Of a stretch of DNA of 64,000 bases, positions 18,799 through 28,432 are shown piece after piece. The stretch's first letter is position 1. Every line of letters starts with the position of its first letter. Below the pieces are notes generated by a model. That model worked only from the letters and a program-made list of their open reading frames with translations. It did not search any database and had not been told where the DNA came from. A program made the translations under genes and the position numbers. The DNA comes from Bacteroidota bacterium (GTDB lineage: Bacteria > Bacteroidota > Ignavibacteria > OLB7), in assembly GCA_018266795.1 (NCBI GenBank), contig JAFDZV010000013.1:62001-126000 (forward strand). The letters run 5' to 3'.

Positions 18799-19151
18799 GG
18801 ATACGATCGTGTTGAGAACAATCCTCAATGATACTTAATCTGAGGAAACGATCGTGATGGAGATATAGTTTCGATCCGGTTGCAGCGGTGCGAACGGACG
18901 CGGAACGGGTGTCGCTCCCACACATGTCGGAGACGCAGCAACCGGAGTTCACGGCGGAGTGTTTGCCTCTGAATTCGGCGGCGAATACCCGGCAGGTTCG
19001 GCTCGAACCCGTTGCTCAGGCTTCGCCGCAAATACGGATCGACAGCCGCACGCGCACGTTTCGGCACGGTGTCCGCAGGCAACACCGTGCCGACAAACCC
19101 GGTAACCACCAAGCCTGCCGCCCAACGTAAACAACGCTGTCGGAGCTTCTT
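18799..19151. other. Intergenic region between the membrane protein and lexA
   Basis: This 353-base stretch separates two minus-strand genes: the lexA stop lies on its right, and the start of the downstream membrane-protein gene on its left. Apart from the hairpin at 19062-19092 I see nothing I can support. The promoter of the membrane-protein gene should be in the left part. Confidence 0.4.
19062..19092 (-). terminator. Hairpin downstream of lexA
   Basis: A perfect 11-bp stem CGGCACGGTGT (19062-19072) with its complement at 19082-19092 and a nine-base loop lies 60 bases past the lexA stop codon on the minus strand. There is no real U run, so termination efficiency is uncertain. Confidence 0.5.
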
Positions 19152-19781
19152 CTAACGGGGCGTCACTGAGAGGGACGCGATAACCACACCCTGGATGCGG
19201 ACATGATCCAGCGGGTATACCTGTTCCTGATACTGTGCGTTGGCAGGAATCAACGTGATGCGGTCGGCATCGGAGCGAACGTACTTCAACGTGGAACCCT
19301 CTCCTTCCACCCAGACGCAGCAGATGCTGTTCTCTGTAACCGGTTCGCCGGGCCGCACAACTACCAGCTCCCCCTGATTGATCCCGGCATCAACCATCGA
19401 ATCGCCGCTGACCGCGAGGAAGAAATCGCCATACTGTAGTTGTGGAACGATATCGGTGAGTTTGCTGATCCGATGTTCCTGCATCTGATCCACCTCCGTC
19501 AACGGTCCGGCGGAGATCGATCCCAGCATGGGCCAGGAGGGAAGAACGGCGGATACTCCACGATCGGTCAACTGGATCGACGTGGGACGACCATAGCCGT
19601 AGCGCTTGATTCGCAGATACCCTTTTGCCTCCAATGCATCCAGGTGCTGATATGCGGGTGAGGGATCGCGGAAGCCGAAATGCTTTGCAATCTCAGGACC
19701 TGTCGGGAAACGTCCGTCGCGGTCCTGAAACGCAACGATGAAATCGAGTACTTCGCGCTGACGGTTGGTTAGCTGCTTCAT
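19152..19781 (-). CDS. lexA: LexA repressor of the SOS response
   Basis: A 209-residue LexA-type repressor. Residues 1-75 form a winged helix (LTNRQREVLDFIVAFQ at the start, then PTGPEIAKHFGF and GYLRIKRYGYGRP). The self-cleavage site is Ala91-Gly92 in SISAGPL. The serine-lysine dyad is Ser128 in SGDSMVDAGI and Lys166 in STLKYV. All parts needed for RecA-stimulated self-cleavage are therefore present. The ATG at 19781 gives the canonical start MKQLTNRQ; the frame upstream is not conserved. A short inverted repeat, CCTTC-CGT-GAAGG at 19805-19817, lies just upstream and could be an operator, but I cannot say that it is one. No recA or umuDC genes are visible nearby. Confidence 0.92.
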   Translation of the reverse strand: MKQLTNRQREVLDFIVAFQDRDGRFPTGPEIAKHFGFRDPSPAYQHLDALEAKGYLRIKRYGYGRPTSIQLTDRGVSAVLPSWPMLGSISAGPLTEVDQMQEHRISKLTDIVPQLQYGDFFLAVSGDSMVDAGINQGELVVVRPGEPVTENSICCVWVEGEGSTLKYVRSDADRITLIPANAQYQEQVYPLDHVRIQGVVIASLSVTPR

Positions 19782-20152
19782 GGCAATAGAATTCGGTATG
19801 AGGGCCTTCCGTGAAGGAACGATATGTAGGAAGGAACCGACCGGGGTTACCAGGAGTTGACCGGGCACAGCTTGGGCAGGGTCAGCGCCATGAACGCCAC
19901 TCGGTTCTAAGGGACTGATCGCGTTTCGGGCTATTCACCGGAGAGATGGGATGAGCCGCGAGAGGAGATTCTCGCGGATGCACACGAAGGCCATGTGCGG
20001 CTCCGGAAGACGTGGTCGGCAGGGCGTCACGGGCGAGGCCAGTGTGACGCTACGGTTTCACCAGGGTATTGGCAAAATCGATCGCGCCTTTCGCGCTGCT
20101 CGATACGGGATTTGAGGATGTGACAGTGATGAAAATACAAAAACGCACAAAT

Positions 20153-20166
20153 AATACTAGGGTATT
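20153..20166. promoter_or_regulatory. Small palindrome AATAC-TAGG-GTATT, possible operator
   Basis: AATAC at 20153-20157 and GTATT at 20162-20166 form a perfect 5-bp inverted repeat around TAGG, within an AT-rich island in otherwise GC-rich DNA. The symmetry and setting resemble an operator next to a promoter. It lies 370 bases upstream of the lexA start, on the side facing the rightward genes. The binding protein is unknown. Confidence 0.25.
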
Positions 20167-20390
20167 GAGCATGTTGCATGATATTCATTCCGCAGCATCG
20201 CATCCTGCATGCTGCAATGTTGTGGACGCAAGCACGGCGTGATCGATACCGCAGACGGTTCGGTTATCTTGCCGCAGGCCGGTCCGCAGGCCGGCTCACA
20301 GGCCGCGCAACCTCGCCGGCCTGGCCCTTAGCGTCTTCGGCATCCTGCTCCTCCTGCCCTCGTTGCTCCGGCACCTTCTTCAAGAGCCTG

Positions 20391-20786
20391 ATGAGGTTTG
20401 TGATGATTGTTCTGCTTCTTCAGCAAACGCATGAGCTTGCAGCAATCACGTTCGGCCTGCGCATTCCGGAGCGACCGTTGCCCAATCATCCGGGGCCTGC
20501 CGCACCGCTGCCAATCGAATCCGGACTTTCAATCCTGTTCGACCGAGGCCTCCACTTCGACGACATGGGAACCTGCTACGTCTGGCACATCGACGGCAAC
20601 TGCTATGCGCTTCCGCTTCACATCTGGAGTCATCCCGCCTCACCCGTCCGAAGCCGTATCATGCTCCACTGGCCGTACGGAGAACAGCTCAGCTTCTGGC
20701 ACGAACTCATGGAGCACTCCTCTCCTTCCTCGGACAAGCTTCAGAGACCGGCAATCGCAGACCCCGGACTCATCGGAAGGAGTTGA
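20391..20786 (+). CDS. Doubtful hypothetical protein
   Basis: A 131-residue frame from an ATG at 20391 that opens with a short hydrophobic stretch (MRFVMIVLLLQQ). Its middle looks more protein-like than chance (GLSILFDRGLHFDD, CYVWHIDGNCYALPLHIW, FWHELMEH), with clustered Trp, His and Cys. There is no clear ribosome binding site and no family resemblance I know. The frame is open for 71 codons further upstream without protein character. It may be a short unknown gene, a decayed one or chance. Confidence 0.25.
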   Translation: MRFVMIVLLLQQTHELAAITFGLRIPERPLPNHPGPAAPLPIESGLSILFDRGLHFDDMGTCYVWHIDGNCYALPLHIWSHPASPVRSRIMLHWPYGEQLSFWHELMEHSSPSSDKLQRPAIADPGLIGRS

Positions 20787-21640
20787 ACGCGGTACGGGCC
20801 AGTTCGGAGGAAAGTCGGCGGACCTGTCATGATCAGCACGACCTCCGGGAAGGCGAACCGTACGAAGCATGCCGGACAGTGGTCCGATGGTACACTTTTG
20901 GGGTACGCCGCGCATGTCCCCCTCTGCATGGTGCGCCTGGGCGGAACCTTCAAGACCATTGCTTCGTTGCTGCGACCTCACGTATCTTGCAACGTCGCCT
21001 GCATTCCAGCCGGCGATTTCCCGGATACGTTCCATCATCGGCGTTCTTCAGTTTCATTTCACCCCTCGATCAATGACGAGGATGGCCGACGCCGGTATCT
21101 TATTGTAGATTCGCCCCCCGTTGCATATCCGCCGGGATACTCCTGCAGTCAGGCCGGAAATCGGTCTGCGCCAGGTACCCGTGGAGCGGTAATGCAAGTC
21201 CCGGTGCTCTGTATTCATGATGCCGGGTGGTTGGATCCGACCCCGAACAATGTCGCCGATGAGGCCGCGATTGGCAGCGGCACCGCGGCGATACCCCCAG
21301 AATCGTTCAAGCGTTCCGACGTGGCGGCACGGTCACTGTAGCCCACACTACCGACTGTGCCACGATGCCGCGCCGGGCGACAGCGTTTGGACGTACACAA
21401 CCATCGCGCCCGCACAAGCGGACGATCAAAAGCGCAATACATATCAGTTCCATTCCCGGATCGGGATGAGCGGAGCCGTGCGGCACGTTCTATCGTGATC
21501 GCTATCACATGTCGGGAATGGCCTCATGGCAATAGGCTGCCGTCTCTGCACGCATACAGGGCCGACTGTCCTTGTGCGGCATCATCTACACGATCGATCA
21601 TACACACTGATTGTCTTCCGATCACGATAACGAAGCAACA

Positions 21641-22666
21641 ATGAGATTACCAAAAAAATCCACGGAACGGCAGGAACCGTCTGTAATCCGACAGTTCCAT
21701 TGGCCTTCTGCCGCGAACAGCTCGCAACGCGAGACGGCGCAGAAGGGTGAGCGCAAGGGTACGCAGCGGCGCGGATGGACGAAGGAGGAAGATGCCATTA
21801 TTCGCCGCTCGTATACAAAACACGGATCACGTTACACGGCCGAGTTGCTTGGACGGACCATTACCTCCGTTCAGCATCGGGCATTGAAACTCGGCGTGCC
21901 AGGGCATGGCATTCGACCATGGACGACGAAGGAGGAGCACTACCTCCGCAAGAAGTACGGGAAGCTTACGGCCACGGAGATCGCACGAATACTGAGACGC
22001 TCGGAGCAGAGTGTTCGCGGACATATCCATCAATTAGGTCTGGGCAGATATCGCCCGGCAACGTGGACCGCTGATGAAATCGAATATCTTCGAAAACATT
22101 ATGGCTCTGTGAAGGTGGCGGCTCTGGCGGCCGAGCTTGGCAGAACAACCGACGCCGTGGAGTTGAAGGCAGGCAAGCTTCAGCTTCGCAAGAAGCTGGT
22201 TCGCCTCTCCGCGAAACAGACTGCATGGGTGGTCGAGAATCTTGGGAAGATATCATACGACAATCTTGCACGAGAGCTCGGCGTAAGCAGCACCACGATC
22301 ATGAAGATCGCCGGACGCAACGGATATCGTCCACGGCCGAATATCAGAGCCTGGACAGATGCCGAGGATGAGTATCTGAAGAAACACTATGGCCGAAAGA
22401 CCCGCCGTGAGATCGCCGAGGCAATCGGGCGCACGGTGCCGCTGGTTGGCTGGCGCGCGGCAAAGCTGGGATTGACGAGGGAGGTACGGAATCTGGAGAA
22501 GGTGCGAAGCTGGACATCGGACGAGGACAGTCTGCTGCGCAAGCTTGCGGCAGACAACACATACGAGCAGATAGCACAGCGTTTGAACAGAACCCGGGCG
22601 GCCGTTGTTGGACGAGCCGTGAGGCTTGGCCTCACCGGAGGCGAACGCTCGGCCGCAAAACGCTGA
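21641..22666 (+). CDS. Protein of six Myb/SANT-like helix-turn-helix repeats
   Basis: A 341-residue protein made almost wholly of six Myb/SANT-like units at about residues 46-86, 94-134, 142-182, 189-229, 238-278 and 291-331, with a spacing of 47-53. Each has the pattern W(T/S)--E---L---Y, then a helix (EIARILRRSEQSV or EIAEAIGRTVPLV), then a basic (R/K)A-KLGL end. Repeat 4 has lost the opening Trp (LSAKQTAWVVEN). Similar single units occur in bacterial GcrA-like and phage proteins. A basic, Ser/Gln-rich tail of about 45 residues precedes repeat 1. The expected role is DNA binding with a long footprint. An alternative TTG start lies at 21611. The gene is monocistronic and ends at a hairpin. 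Confidence 0.8.
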   Translation: MRLPKKSTERQEPSVIRQFHWPSAANSSQRETAQKGERKGTQRRGWTKEEDAIIRRSYTKHGSRYTAELLGRTITSVQHRALKLGVPGHGIRPWTTKEEHYLRKKYGKLTATEIARILRRSEQSVRGHIHQLGLGRYRPATWTADEIEYLRKHYGSVKVAALAAELGRTTDAVELKAGKLQLRKKLVRLSAKQTAWVVENLGKISYDNLARELGVSSTTIMKIAGRNGYRPRPNIRAWTDAEDEYLKKHYGRKTRREIAEAIGRTVPLVGWRAAKLGLTREVRNLEKVRSWTSDEDSLLRKLAADNTYEQIAQRLNRTRAAVVGRAVRLGLTGGERSAAKR

Positions 22667-22689
22667 GCGTACGGTATCTTCGGATGATC

Positions 22690-22719
22690 GGAACGGCCCC
22701 GCAGGTGTGGGGCCGTTTC
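22690..22719 (+). terminator. Hairpin terminator after the Myb-repeat gene
   Basis: AACGGCCCC at 22692-22700 pairs with GGGGCCGTT at 22709-22717; an outer G-T and G-C pair extend it to 22690-22719. The loop is GCAGGTGT and the sequence TTTCCTGTTC follows. It lies 24 bases past the stop. Confidence 0.7.
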
Positions 22720-22837
22720 CTGTTCAGCACACCGATTCCGGCATGCGGAGAGGAGCCGCACAGAAGAATCGGCGAGCAGAGTGCCCGTGACGAATTGAGA
22801 CTGCACGCGATGCGCGGAGTCTGTTTATCTTCACGGT

Positions 22838-23881
22838 ATGCAGCAGGTCGGTGTCATACTCCACAATCTCGGTGGGCCTACATCGCTCGATGCCATTCGC
22901 CCGTTCCTCACCAATCTCTTCCTCGATCCGGAGATTATCAGGATCCCGCTTCCGGGAGCCCTTGGCCGCCTTTTCCCGCGCCGGCTCTTCGCAGAGTTCG
23001 TGGCACGCCGCCGCACGCCGAAGGTTCGGCCGAACTACGAAATGATCGGCGGCAAGTCGCCGCTGCTGGAACGCTCGCGCGAACAGGCGGCCGCTCTCGA
23101 GAAGGAACTCAACGAACGCTTCGCCGGCCGGGCCCGGTTTCACGTACGCCTCGGCATGCGTTACTGGCACCCGTTCACGCGGGAGGCCGTTGAGGAATTC
23201 CGTTCGCTCGGCATCGAGAATGTCTTCCTGCTCCCGCTCTATCCCCAGTACTCACGCACGACAACCGGTTCCAGTTTCAAGGAGTGGCGCGACCTGCACC
23301 GCGATCGGTACGCGCGCCGTTTCCGTGTGAAGTCCGCCCGCGACTACTTCCTTCATCCGCGATATATCGATGCGATCAATGACCGCATCAACGCAACACT
23401 CACCGAGCGCTTTACCGACGAACAGCGGCAAGGATTGCACCTCCTCTTCTCGGCACATGGCACTCCGATCGCCGATGTGGAGGCGGGCGATCCCTACTCG
23501 CGACAGATCCGCGCAACGGTGGAGCAGGTGATGCGCATCCGCGGCAACGACTATCCGCACTCCCTCTCGTTCCAAAGCCGCGTGGGTCCGGTGAAGTGGC
23601 TGGAGCCGTACACGCAGGATGCCATTGCGCATCTGGCTTCCGAGCAGGTAACGGCACTCCTCATGATCCCCATTGCCTTCGTCACGGACCATATCGAGAC
23701 GCTCCACGAGCTCGATATCGAGTTGCGGGAAACGGCACATCTTCACGGAATTCACAAATACGAGGTGATGTACGCGCTGAACGATTCCCCACTCTTCATT
23801 TCTGCTCTCGCAGATATCGTGACCGCACGCTATGCTCCGGCGCTGGAGATCACGCCAACCGGACGGAGGGACGGCGCATGA
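22838..23881 (+). CDS. hemH: Ferrochelatase
   Basis: A 347-residue ferrochelatase that inserts ferrous iron into protoporphyrin IX, the last step of haem b synthesis by the protoporphyrin route. Key residues are His207 in LFSAHGTP and Glu287 in FVTDHIETLHELD. The N-terminus VGVILHNLGGPTSLDAIRPF and the motif LPLYPQYSRTTTGSS are typical. The stop overlaps the hemG start (ATGA at 23878-23881), so the two are translationally coupled. No C-terminal membrane anchor is seen, so it is probably a soluble or peripheral enzyme. Confidence 0.96.
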   Translation: MQQVGVILHNLGGPTSLDAIRPFLTNLFLDPEIIRIPLPGALGRLFPRRLFAEFVARRRTPKVRPNYEMIGGKSPLLERSREQAAALEKELNERFAGRARFHVRLGMRYWHPFTREAVEEFRSLGIENVFLLPLYPQYSRTTTGSSFKEWRDLHRDRYARRFRVKSARDYFLHPRYIDAINDRINATLTERFTDEQRQGLHLLFSAHGTPIADVEAGDPYSRQIRATVEQVMRIRGNDYPHSLSFQSRVGPVKWLEPYTQDAIAHLASEQVTALLMIPIAFVTDHIETLHELDIELRETAHLHGIHKYEVMYALNDSPLFISALADIVTARYAPALEITPTGRRDGA

Positions 23882-25335
23882 GCCGGCATGACGTGATCAT
23901 CATCGGTGGAGGTCTCACCGGAGCCTCGGCGCTTCACCGCCTTGCCCGCGAAGGCGCCAATGTGATACTGCTGGAACGGCAGATGTGCCTGGGAGGCGTC
24001 GCGCGCTCGCGCAGGAACGCGCACGGAGCGCTGGTGGAGAGCGGCCCGAACAGCGCGCAGTCCGGGACGCCCGAGCTGGCCGCACTGATTGCGGATCTGC
24101 AGCTGGCTGACAAGGTGGTTCGCCCCGGGGAGGCCGCAGCCAACCGGTACATCATGCGCGATGGTGCATTGCTCGTTGCACCGACAACGCCGCGCGAGTT
24201 CCTGCGAACGGCCTTGTTCAACCGCCGCACGCGCCTCCGGGCGCTGCGCGAACGCTTCGTGGCCCCTGCACCCGCCGATCGCGAGGAGAGCGTTGCGCAG
24301 TTTGTGGAACGTCGCCTTGGCCGCGATGTACTGGATTATGCCGTGGATCCGTTCATCTCCGGCATCTACGCCGGCAGGCCGGAACATCTCTCGTTCCGCC
24401 ATGCATTCCCCAGACTACATTCGCTGGAACAGACGCATGGCAGTCTGATCCGCGGAGCGATGCGGATGCAGCGCCAGCGGCGCAAGGCGCGCAAGCACGC
24501 CTCGAAGGAGGGAAGTTCCGCTGCCGCACCGGAGCGCGGGATCTTCTCCTTCACCGAGGGGATGGGCATGCTCCCGCAGACCATTCAGGAATACTGGCAC
24601 GACCTGCTCCGTCTGGACTGCATGGTGGAGCGATTGGAGCGGAACGGGGCGCTCTGGAGTGTGCATGCCGGAGGTGAAACATACACTGCTCCGGATCTGA
24701 TAATCGCCACCGAAGCCGATGCCGCCGCCACCCTGCTGGCACCGATACAGCCTGAACTTGGCGAGGTGCTTCGGAGGATCGAACATCCGCCGCTCGCAGT
24801 GGCAACGATGTTGTACGGCCAACCTGCCGTAACCCACCCGCTGGACGGCTTCGGACTGTTGATACCGTCATCCGAACATCGACGCATTCTCGGAGTCATC
24901 TTCTCCTCCACGCTCTTCCCGGGCCGCGCTCCGGAAGGAACCGTTCTGTTGACCGCGTTCGCCGGCGGCGCACGCGATCCGCACCGCACCGCCGTGAGCG
25001 ACGAGGAGCTTCTCTATGAAATCCACGGCGAGTTGCGGCGCATCCTCGGCATCGCCAGCAAGCCGCTCTCGTGCGATCTGCAACGATGGCCACGATCGAT
25101 ACCGCAATACAACCTTGGCTATCAACATGTACTGGACGCGATCGCCGCAACTGAGGAGCGCATGCCTGGATTGCATCTTCTCGGCAGCTATCGCGGCGGC
25201 GTTTCCGTGGGAGACCGTGTGAAGGCCGGTTGGCAGCTTGCCGAGCGCCTGCTTGCTGCGGCAATCACCCCTCCTGCGGTCGCCGATCTGAACAACCCGG
25301 AAAGCGGCTCGGAAAACATGGAGGAGATGGAATGA
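23878..25335 (+). CDS. hemG: Oxygen-dependent protoporphyrinogen oxidase
   Basis: A 485-residue FAD enzyme of the HemY type that oxidises protoporphyrinogen IX to protoporphyrin IX using oxygen. The FAD-binding start is [18 protein letters not shown] (residues 5-22), then [14 protein letters not shown]. The C-terminal FAD motif is [20 protein letters not shown], matching the amine-oxidase superfamily. The choice of this enzyme over coproporphyrinogen oxidase is inferred from the HemH and HemB context without hemQ. It overlaps hemH upstream and hemB downstream (ATGA both times). An acidic tail ([13 protein letters not shown]) closes the protein. The symbol hemY is also used for this family. 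Confidence 0.9.
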   Translation: MSRHDVIIIGGGLTGASALHRLAREGANVILLERQMCLGGVARSRRNAHGALVESGPNSAQSGTPELAALIADLQLADKVVRPGEAAANRYIMRDGALLVAPTTPREFLRTALFNRRTRLRALRERFVAPAPADREESVAQFVERRLGRDVLDYAVDPFISGIYAGRPEHLSFRHAFPRLHSLEQTHGSLIRGAMRMQRQRRKARKHASKEGSSAAAPERGIFSFTEGMGMLPQTIQEYWHDLLRLDCMVERLERNGALWSVHAGGETYTAPDLIIATEADAAATLLAPIQPELGEVLRRIEHPPLAVATMLYGQPAVTHPLDGFGLLIPSSEHRRILGVIFSSTLFPGRAPEGTVLLTAFAGGARDPHRTAVSDEELLYEIHGELRRILGIASKPLSCDLQRWPRSIPQYNLGYQHVLDAIAATEERMPGLHLLGSYRGGVSVGDRVKAGWQLAERLLAAAITPPAVADLNNPESGSENMEEME

Positions 25336-26339
25336 TGCCACAGGATTTCGAACGATCGACGGCGATGGAGATGATCGTCCGCCCACGCCGTCTTCGCCGC
25401 ACCGCCGCGATGCGGGATATGGTTCGCGAGACGCACCTGCATCCATCAACGCTTGTCTATCCGTTGTTCATCGTACCGGGAACAGGTATCCGGACCGAGG
25501 TAGTGTCGATGCCGGAGGTATTTCAACTCTCCGTGGACGAGGCGGTGCGCGAGTGCGCGACGCTGGCGAGGCTCGGCGTGCGTGCCGTGATACTGTTCGG
25601 CATTCCGGAAACGAAGGATTCGGTTGGAAGCGGCGCATACGCAGACAACGGCATCGTGCAGCGTGCAGTGCGCGCCATCAAGGCGGAGGTGCCCGGGATG
25701 CTGATCGTTACCGATGTCTGCCTGTGCGAGTATACCGATCACGGACACTGCGGTCTGCTGGAGGGTGATCGGATTCTCAACGACCCCACGCTGGACCTGT
25801 TGGCGCAAACAGCCGTTTCGCACGCCGAGGCCGGGGCCGATATCATTGCGCCGTCGGACATGATGGATGGGCGTGTCGGCGCCATCCGCCATGCACTCGA
25901 CAAGAATGGCTTTCAGGAACTGGCCCTGATGTCGTACGCCGTGAAATACGCCAGCGGATTCTACGGCCCGTTCCGCGATGCGGCACACTCCGCGCCGAGT
26001 TTCGGAGATCGCCGTTCGCACCAGATGGATCCGGCAAACATTCGCGAGGCGTTGAAGGAGGCACGGCTCGATCTCGACGAGGGCGCCGACATCCTCATGG
26101 TGAAACCGGCACTCCCCTATCTCGACGTGATCAACGCACTGTATCGCGGCACCGACGTGCCGATTGCCGCCTACCAGGTCTCCGGCGAATACGCCATGCT
26201 GCACGCTGCAGCACGCAACGGCTGGCTGGATCTGGACCTCGTGATGGAGGAATCGCTTCTTGCAATTCGGCGCGCCGGCGCATCCATCATCATCTCCTAC
26301 TTCGCCAAGCGCTTCGCTCAAGGCCGTTCCCTCGAGTAG
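25332..26339 (+). CDS. hemB: Delta-aminolevulinic acid dehydratase (porphobilinogen synthase)
   Basis: A 335-residue HemB that joins two 5-aminolevulinate molecules into porphobilinogen. The two active-site lysines are Lys205 in MSYAVKYAS and Lys258 in [11 protein letters not shown]. The metal site reads [14 protein letters not shown], with three cysteines as in zinc-dependent enzymes of animals and yeast, rather than the Asp-rich magnesium type. I chose the ATG at 25332 because it overlaps the hemG stop; a second ATG follows at 25335 and a later in-frame Met at codon 12 is possible. It is followed by hemL after 33 bases. Confidence 0.96.
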   Translation: MMPQDFERSTAMEMIVRPRRLRRTAAMRDMVRETHLHPSTLVYPLFIVPGTGIRTEVVSMPEVFQLSVDEAVRECATLARLGVRAVILFGIPETKDSVGSGAYADNGIVQRAVRAIKAEVPGMLIVTDVCLCEYTDHGHCGLLEGDRILNDPTLDLLAQTAVSHAEAGADIIAPSDMMDGRVGAIRHALDKNGFQELALMSYAVKYASGFYGPFRDAAHSAPSFGDRRSHQMDPANIREALKEARLDLDEGADILMVKPALPYLDVINALYRGTDVPIAAYQVSGEYAMLHAAARNGWLDLDLVMEESLLAIRRAGASIIISYFAKRFAQGRSLE

Positions 26340-26372
26340 CGGAACGGCCGCCTCTGGACAGAGTACTTCCCG

Positions 26373-27668
26373 ATGCACACTTCAAGCACTGAACTGTTCG
26401 ATCGCGCATGCAGGGTGATCCCCGGCGGCGTCAACTCCCCCGTTCGCGCATTCGGCGGCGTGGGAGGCGTTCCCATCTTCTTCGAGGAGGCGCATGGCGT
26501 AATGCTGGTTGACGCCGACGGCAACCGCTATGTGGACTATGTGGGGTCGTGGGGACCGTTCATTCTTGGCCATGCGAACGAGAACGTCGTCGCGGCACTG
26601 CGGAACCAGCTGGAGCGCGCAACCAGTTTCGGCGCCCCGACACGCCTCGAAGTGGAAATGGCGGAACTGCTGACCGGGCTGCTTCCCGGGCTGGAGATGG
26701 TGCGGCTTGTTTCGAGCGGCACGGAGGCGACCATGTCGGCAGTGCGTGTTGCCCGGGGTTACACCGGTCGCGAGAAGATCATCAAGTTCGAAGGATGCTA
26801 CCACGGGCATGGCGACTCGTTCCTGATCAAGGCGGGAAGCGGAATGCTGACGCATGGAGCTCCGAACTCCCCCGGCGTTACAGCGGGAACTGCGGCCTCC
26901 ACACTGGTAGCGGAGTACAACAACATCGAATCCGTACGCGAGCTGTTCACTTCGAATGCCGGCGAGATTGCGGCGGCCATCATCGAACCGATCGCCGGCA
27001 ACATGGGCGTGGTGCCGGCAACTCCGGCATTCCTCGCAGAGCTCCGATCGCTCTGCACCGCCCATGGAGCCGTGTTGATCTTCGACGAGGTGATGACCGG
27101 CTTCCGCGTGGCACTGGGCGGCGCTGCGGCGCTGTACGACATACAGCCGGACCTCGTCACACTCGGCAAGATCATCGGCGGCGGCCTTCCGGCCGCAGCG
27201 TATGGCGGACGCAGGGAGATCATGAACCTGGTGTCGCCGGTTGGATCCGTGTATCAGGCAGGAACGCTTTCGGGCAATCCGCTCGCCGTTGCCGCCGGCC
27301 TTGCAACGCTTCGAACTCTGCAGCAGGAAAATCCGTATCCGGCGCTCGAACGGGCGGCGGGCCTACTTGCCACGGGGTTGAAGGAAGCGGCTGCGGAGTG
27401 CTCCGTCCCGCTTACGGTGAACCAGACTGGCTCCATGCTTACACCATTCTTTACAAGTGGCCCTGTACGCACCTTCCGCGATGCGATGTCCAGCGACACA
27501 TCGGCTTTTGCGCGATTTTTCCACGCAATGCTGGATCGCGGCTTCTATTTGCCGCCGTCGCAGTACGAGGCATGGTTTGTTGCCGTTCCGCACACGGACA
27601 ACGTGATCGATGCGACGCTGGCGGCTGCGAAGGCCGCATTTGCAAGCCATGCGGCCGAAAACGGCTGA
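26373..27668 (+). CDS. hemL: Glutamate-1-semialdehyde 2,1-aminomutase
   Basis: A 431-residue PLP enzyme that converts glutamate-1-semialdehyde to 5-aminolevulinate, so this organism makes haem by the C5 (glutamyl-tRNA) route. The PLP lysine is Lys266 in VTLGKIIGGGLP, and the cofactor-phosphate and ring contacts are in SSGTEATMSA and IFDEVMTGFRVA. The start MHTSSTELFDRACRVIPGGVNSPVR is canonical. It closes the hem cluster. hemA and hemC-hemE are not in the window, so the operon is partial and ordered unlike the biochemical pathway. A long gene-free interval follows. Confidence 0.96.
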   Translation: MHTSSTELFDRACRVIPGGVNSPVRAFGGVGGVPIFFEEAHGVMLVDADGNRYVDYVGSWGPFILGHANENVVAALRNQLERATSFGAPTRLEVEMAELLTGLLPGLEMVRLVSSGTEATMSAVRVARGYTGREKIIKFEGCYHGHGDSFLIKAGSGMLTHGAPNSPGVTAGTAASTLVAEYNNIESVRELFTSNAGEIAAAIIEPIAGNMGVVPATPAFLAELRSLCTAHGAVLIFDEVMTGFRVALGGAAALYDIQPDLVTLGKIIGGGLPAAAYGGRREIMNLVSPVGSVYQAGTLSGNPLAVAAGLATLRTLQQENPYPALERAAGLLATGLKEAAAECSVPLTVNQTGSMLTPFFTSGPVRTFRDAMSSDTSAFARFFHAMLDRGFYLPPSQYEAWFVAVPHTDNVIDATLAAAKAAFASHAAENG

Positions 27669-28432
27669 CTCCCAATGGACCGGCGCCCCCGACTGGGGCC
27701 GACTGGGCATTTGCATCACTGAAGGTAATTCACCATCTTGGTTCCCCTTCATCCGATTGCGGATGGGGCGCGTTTCAATTCACCATGTGCTTCGAGCGTC
27801 TCTCTGGGCGCGAAAGGCACGTGCTGCCGTCTGAGACGTGATCGTGGCGATGAACACGGCATGATGTGCAGTTTATTTGGGGACTGCACCCGTGAGCCAG
27901 TGATCATTGCTAATTTGCCTCCGACTTGCGTCCAAGATGACCTGATTGGACTGTAGTTCACAGCGATACCATTCTGCGGGAATGGTGTGAGCTATGGGAT
28001 GACGATACCGGACCGTAATGGATATTCAACCTTCGATTGGCCGGTGGCCGGGTTGTGCCGTTAGGGTTTGACGTGATTGTCATTTTCGCAGTGATGTCGC
28101 ATACACCTTCTGCATTCGTTCCGGCAACCGTGCCCGATGAGGGCCTGGAATCTGGTGGTGAACGGAAGCATACGGTGGATCGATCTCTCATAGCCCTGCA
28201 CGCTGGCGTGAGTATCACGTTCGGCGTACAGCCATGGATGCTCCCTTGGCATCCCGGGCGGATGAGCTGCGGTGTGATTCGGTTCGTCACGAACGACATG
28301 TCCCGCCGGATGCTTCCATTCTCTGAGATACGGCAACGTTATCGTGGAGCGGAGTGGAAGCTCGCGTGTCGATCGACTGCAAGCCGGGAATTGAATCGTC
28401 GACGGGTTTGTCGGCCTTGGAGAACTTGTTCA
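27669..28432. other. 764-base interval between hemL and the RiPP precursor
   Basis: No gene can be supported here. Short frames exist in both directions but lack ribosome binding sites and conserved features. GC content appears lower than in the neighbouring operon, which fits an accessory region boundary. The precursor gene's promoter is probably in the right half; I cannot name a convincing hexamer pair. Confidence 0.4.

Larger units (their letters stand above)
19782..21640. other. Gene-poor 1.86-kb region between lexA and the Myb-repeat gene
   Basis: Both neighbours point away from this region, so it must carry the two promoters. It contains several overlapping short frames on both strands without recognisable motifs; only one (20391-20786) has moderately protein-like composition. 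A short imperfect tandem repeat of CGCAGGCCGG type lies near 20270-20310. A local AT-rich patch near 20140-20185 contains a small palindrome. Degraded genes, an untranslated RNA or an unrecognised small gene are all possible. Confidence 0.45.

Noticed and set aside
20640-21341. Overlapping frames on both strands in the gap after lexA
   Set aside because: No motif, no start signal, and composition like random GC-rich DNA.
28037-28432. N-terminal extension of the RiPP precursor frame
   Set aside because: The frame is open for 132 codons before 28433 but is unconserved, and the ATG at 28433 has its own ribosome binding site.
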